From Clostridia bacterium (GTDB lineage Bacteria; Bacillota; Clostridia; Christensenellales; Aristaeellaceae), in NCBI GenBank assembly GCA_017397765.1, contig JAFQIB010000057.1, forward strand, positions 1 to 64,000: 64,000 bases of DNA. The letters are read 5' to 3'. A program made the translations under genes and the position numbers. A model generated the notes under the pieces. It did not search any database. It saw only the letters and a program-made list of their open reading frames with translations, and was not told the origin of the DNA. Numbering within the stretch: the stretch's first letter is position 1; every line of letters begins with the position of its first letter. Positions 62,246 to 64,000 of this stretch are shown here, piece after piece.

Positions 62246-64000
62246 ATGAAGAAATGCCTTGCCATGCTGCTGTGCCTGATGCTTTGCACGGCGATATTGC
62301 CCCTGCGGACAGCCTCTGCGGAGGAGGCGGCCCCCAATGTGCGGGTGCTGCTGCGCCGCCTGGCGCTGACGGACCGGGCCGATCTGATCCTGGACGGCGC
62401 CTATACCGCCTCGGTGGACGGGGACGTGGTGATGAGCTTCCCGGTGAATGCGGAGGTGACTGTTGCCATCCGCAGCGGCGAATTGTACCTGTTCTATGAG
62501 GGCATGAGATTGCAGCTGGGGGATGAGGTCACCTTCATCCGCAATGCTTCCGGCGGCGATGATGACCGCACCGGGCTGCGCTTTGACAAAAACGGCGGCC
62601 TCTATCCCGGCGATCTGTCCCTGAAGATCGTGGGCGGCGTGCTCTATCCGGTATGCACCATGTCCGTGGAGGATTATCTGCTGGGCGTCGTACCCTATGA
62701 AATGAGCGAGTACTTCCCGCTGGAGGCGCTGAAGGCCCAGGCGGTCTGCGCCCGCACCTATGCGCTGAACAAGCTGGGCGCCAATGCGGATTATGACGTG
62801 GTGGATACCACCAACGATCAGGTGTTCAAGGGTGTGAATTACAACTATACCAATGCCCGTCGCGCGGTGGAGGAAACCGCCGGCGTGGTCGGCACCTACA
62901 AGGGCAAGCTGGCCATCTGCTATTACAGTGCTTCCAACGGCGGCCAGACCGAGCTGGTGCAGAACGTCTGGTCCGGCCGGGGCGATTGGGATTACTATGC
63001 CATGGTGGATGATCCCTACGACGTGGAAAACCCGGAATCCGTCGTCCGCCGGGCCCGCATCGCCAAGGACGGCAAGATCGACGAGGGCTTCAAGGCCATC
63101 CTGTACTCCTATGCGTTGCCGGAGCTGCTGCGCCAGGGCTTTGTGCCCTCGGCGGAAAATTTCCGCATCGACAAAATCACCGGCATGAGCCTGGGCGCGC
63201 CCGCCTATGACGAGCCCAGCCGCTCCTATACCGAGCTGACGCTGACCTTTGCCTGGTCGGGGAAGAAGTGGCTTGAGCCTGCGCTGACCACGCCCGCGCC
63301 GACAGCCATGCAGGACGAGGAAGAGGAGGAATTTTACTTCTTCGCCACCCCGGAGCCCACGGTGACCGTGACGCCCACGGCAACGCCGGAGGCCTCGCCC
63401 ACGCCCATGCCCACCCCGTCGCTGAGCGATTTCATGCCTGCTGAAGGGGAAATGACCGTCACGGTGGACATCTTCCCGGAGGTCATTGACGAGCTGCTGC
63501 TTTCCGTCTACGGCGCGGACAACGAAATGCTGACCATCCGGGAAACGGAGACGCATTTCATCCTGGAGGCCCGCCGGTACGGCCACGGCGTGGGCATGAG
63601 CCAGCGCGGCGCGCAGTGGATGGCAGGCCAGTACGGTAAGACCTTCACGGAGATCATGAACTTCTACTATCCGGGGATGACGCTGTCGAAGGTGAGCGCC
63701 GGGAAGCCGGTGCTGCCCACCGCGCCGGCGGAGCTGGCTGCGACCCTTGCGCCGCCCGCCACGCCTACGCCCCGCCCGACCCTGATGCCCGTTTCTGCCG
63801 ATGACATACCGGAAGGCGCGTATCTGGCGGCAGTTACGGAGATCGACGACGATTCCAGCCTCAACCTGCGCCAGGAGCCCTCCCAGGGCGCGGAGATCCT
63901 GCGCCGGCTGTACAAGCATCAGCGGCTGATCGTGCTGGAGCGCTGTGAAGATCCCGAGTGGGTGAAGGTGCGCACGGACGTGATCGAGGGCTATGTGATG
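62246..64000 (+). CDS. SpoIID/LytB-domain secreted protein, partial (runs off window)
   Basis: At least 585 residues are encoded before the window ends. A signal peptide (KKCLAMLLCLMLCTAILPLRTASA) leads to a SpoIID core: SVEDYLLGVVPYEMSEYFPLEALKAQAVCARTYAL, YSASNGGQTE and, much later, YGHGVGMSQRGAQWMAGQYG. Between those blocks a Pro/Thr/acidic linker (about 347-395: PAPTAMQDEEEEEF, TPEPTVTVTPTATPEA) splits the catalytic domain. After the SpoIID core comes a second Pro/Thr linker and an SH3-like domain (SLNLRQEPSQGAEILRRLYKH). SpoIID is a lytic transglycosylase of denuded glycan. AGGAGG precedes the ATG. Confidence 0.9.
   Translation, partial: MKKCLAMLLCLMLCTAILPLRTASAEEAAPNVRVLLRRLALTDRADLILDGAYTASVDGDVVMSFPVNAEVTVAIRSGELYLFYEGMRLQLGDEVTFIRNASGGDDDRTGLRFDKNGGLYPGDLSLKIVGGVLYPVCTMSVEDYLLGVVPYEMSEYFPLEALKAQAVCARTYALNKLGANADYDVVDTTNDQVFKGVNYNYTNARRAVEETAGVVGTYKGKLAICYYSASNGGQTELVQNVWSGRGDWDYYAMVDDPYDVENPESVVRRARIAKDGKIDEGFKAILYSYALPELLRQGFVPSAENFRIDKITGMSLGAPAYDEPSRSYTELTLTFAWSGKKWLEPALTTPAPTAMQDEEEEEFYFFATPEPTVTVTPTATPEASPTPMPTPSLSDFMPAEGEMTVTVDIFPEVIDELLLSVYGADNEMLTIRETETHFILEARRYGHGVGMSQRGAQWMAGQYGKTFTEIMNFYYPGMTLSKVSAGKPVLPTAPAELAATLAPPATPTPRPTLMPVSADDIPEGAYLAAVTEIDDDSSLNLRQEPSQGAEILRRLYKHQRLIVLERCEDPEWVKVRTDVIEGYVM

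Noticed and set aside
62174..63919. Long minus-strand frame opposite the SpoIID-like gene
   Set aside because: The plus strand from 62246 encodes a signal peptide and conserved SpoIID motifs; the minus frame has none and low-complexity composition.

Overview
The window is a chromosomal segment of a Gram-positive, high-GC (about 60 percent by eye) member of the Clostridia (Bacillota). The evidence is a CtsR-type operator before clpB, a Bacillus-type LexA box in the recA promoter, a SpoIID-type protein, a SipW-type signal peptidase with TasA-like substrates, CD1247-like and DUF975 proteins, and strong sigma-A promoters with AGGAGG ribosome binding sites. I cannot name genus or family. The genes are almost all intact and bacterial. 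I see no insertion sequence, prophage, rRNA, tRNA or CRISPR array.

1-27.8 kb is mostly housekeeping and metabolism: a DtxR/MntR-type metalloregulator, efp, secreted and membrane proteins, a serine hydrolase, an acyltransferase, a polysaccharide deacetylase, an Mrp-type Fe-S carrier ATPase, a nitroreductase, recA, an Fe-S protein, an SGNH hydrolase, a GH4 glycosidase, an ABC exporter, a GNAT-ManA fusion, an aminotransferase beside an isopropylmalate/homocitrate/Re-citrate synthase-like enzyme, a divergent pair of small XRE regulators with three operator-like palindromes, and a GluQ-type synthetase.

28.0-44.3 kb is the most distinctive part. A SipW-type signal peptidase with a long Q/P/M/Y-rich tail is followed by a run of SipW/TasA-type secreted proteins. 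Four of them (31135, 32883, 34638, 40304) fuse the TasA-like head to one predicted right-handed beta-helix, and a fifth (42184) carries two. One member carries an Asp-rich, calcium-binding-like repeat region, and the first operon ends with a pilin-like protein carrying a VPSTG sorting signal. Two further substrates stand behind their own promoters after an unrelated ClC-msrA pair. Read together, this looks like a dedicated secretion and assembly locus for extracellular fibres or a surface matrix; that function is inference.

44.4-64 kb returns to metabolism and stress: thymidine kinase, a GH2 beta-galactosidase, an SH3-repeat secreted protein, clpB under a CtsR-type operator, a DUF5131 protein, a threonine aldolase / nucleotidyltransferase / ATC hydrolase operon divergent from a cysteine desulfidase-like gene, aroF-aroB, an AraC regulator and a SpoIID-like protein cut by the window end.

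Intergenic DNA is unusually rich in structured repeats: a five-helix element present twice in inverted orientation about 14 kb apart, a 61-bp three-way-junction element present three times with two compensatory base-pair changes, a tandem 93-bp multi-hairpin repeat behind a consensus promoter, an aroF-aroB spacer repeat, and a hairpin pair that starts at stop codons.
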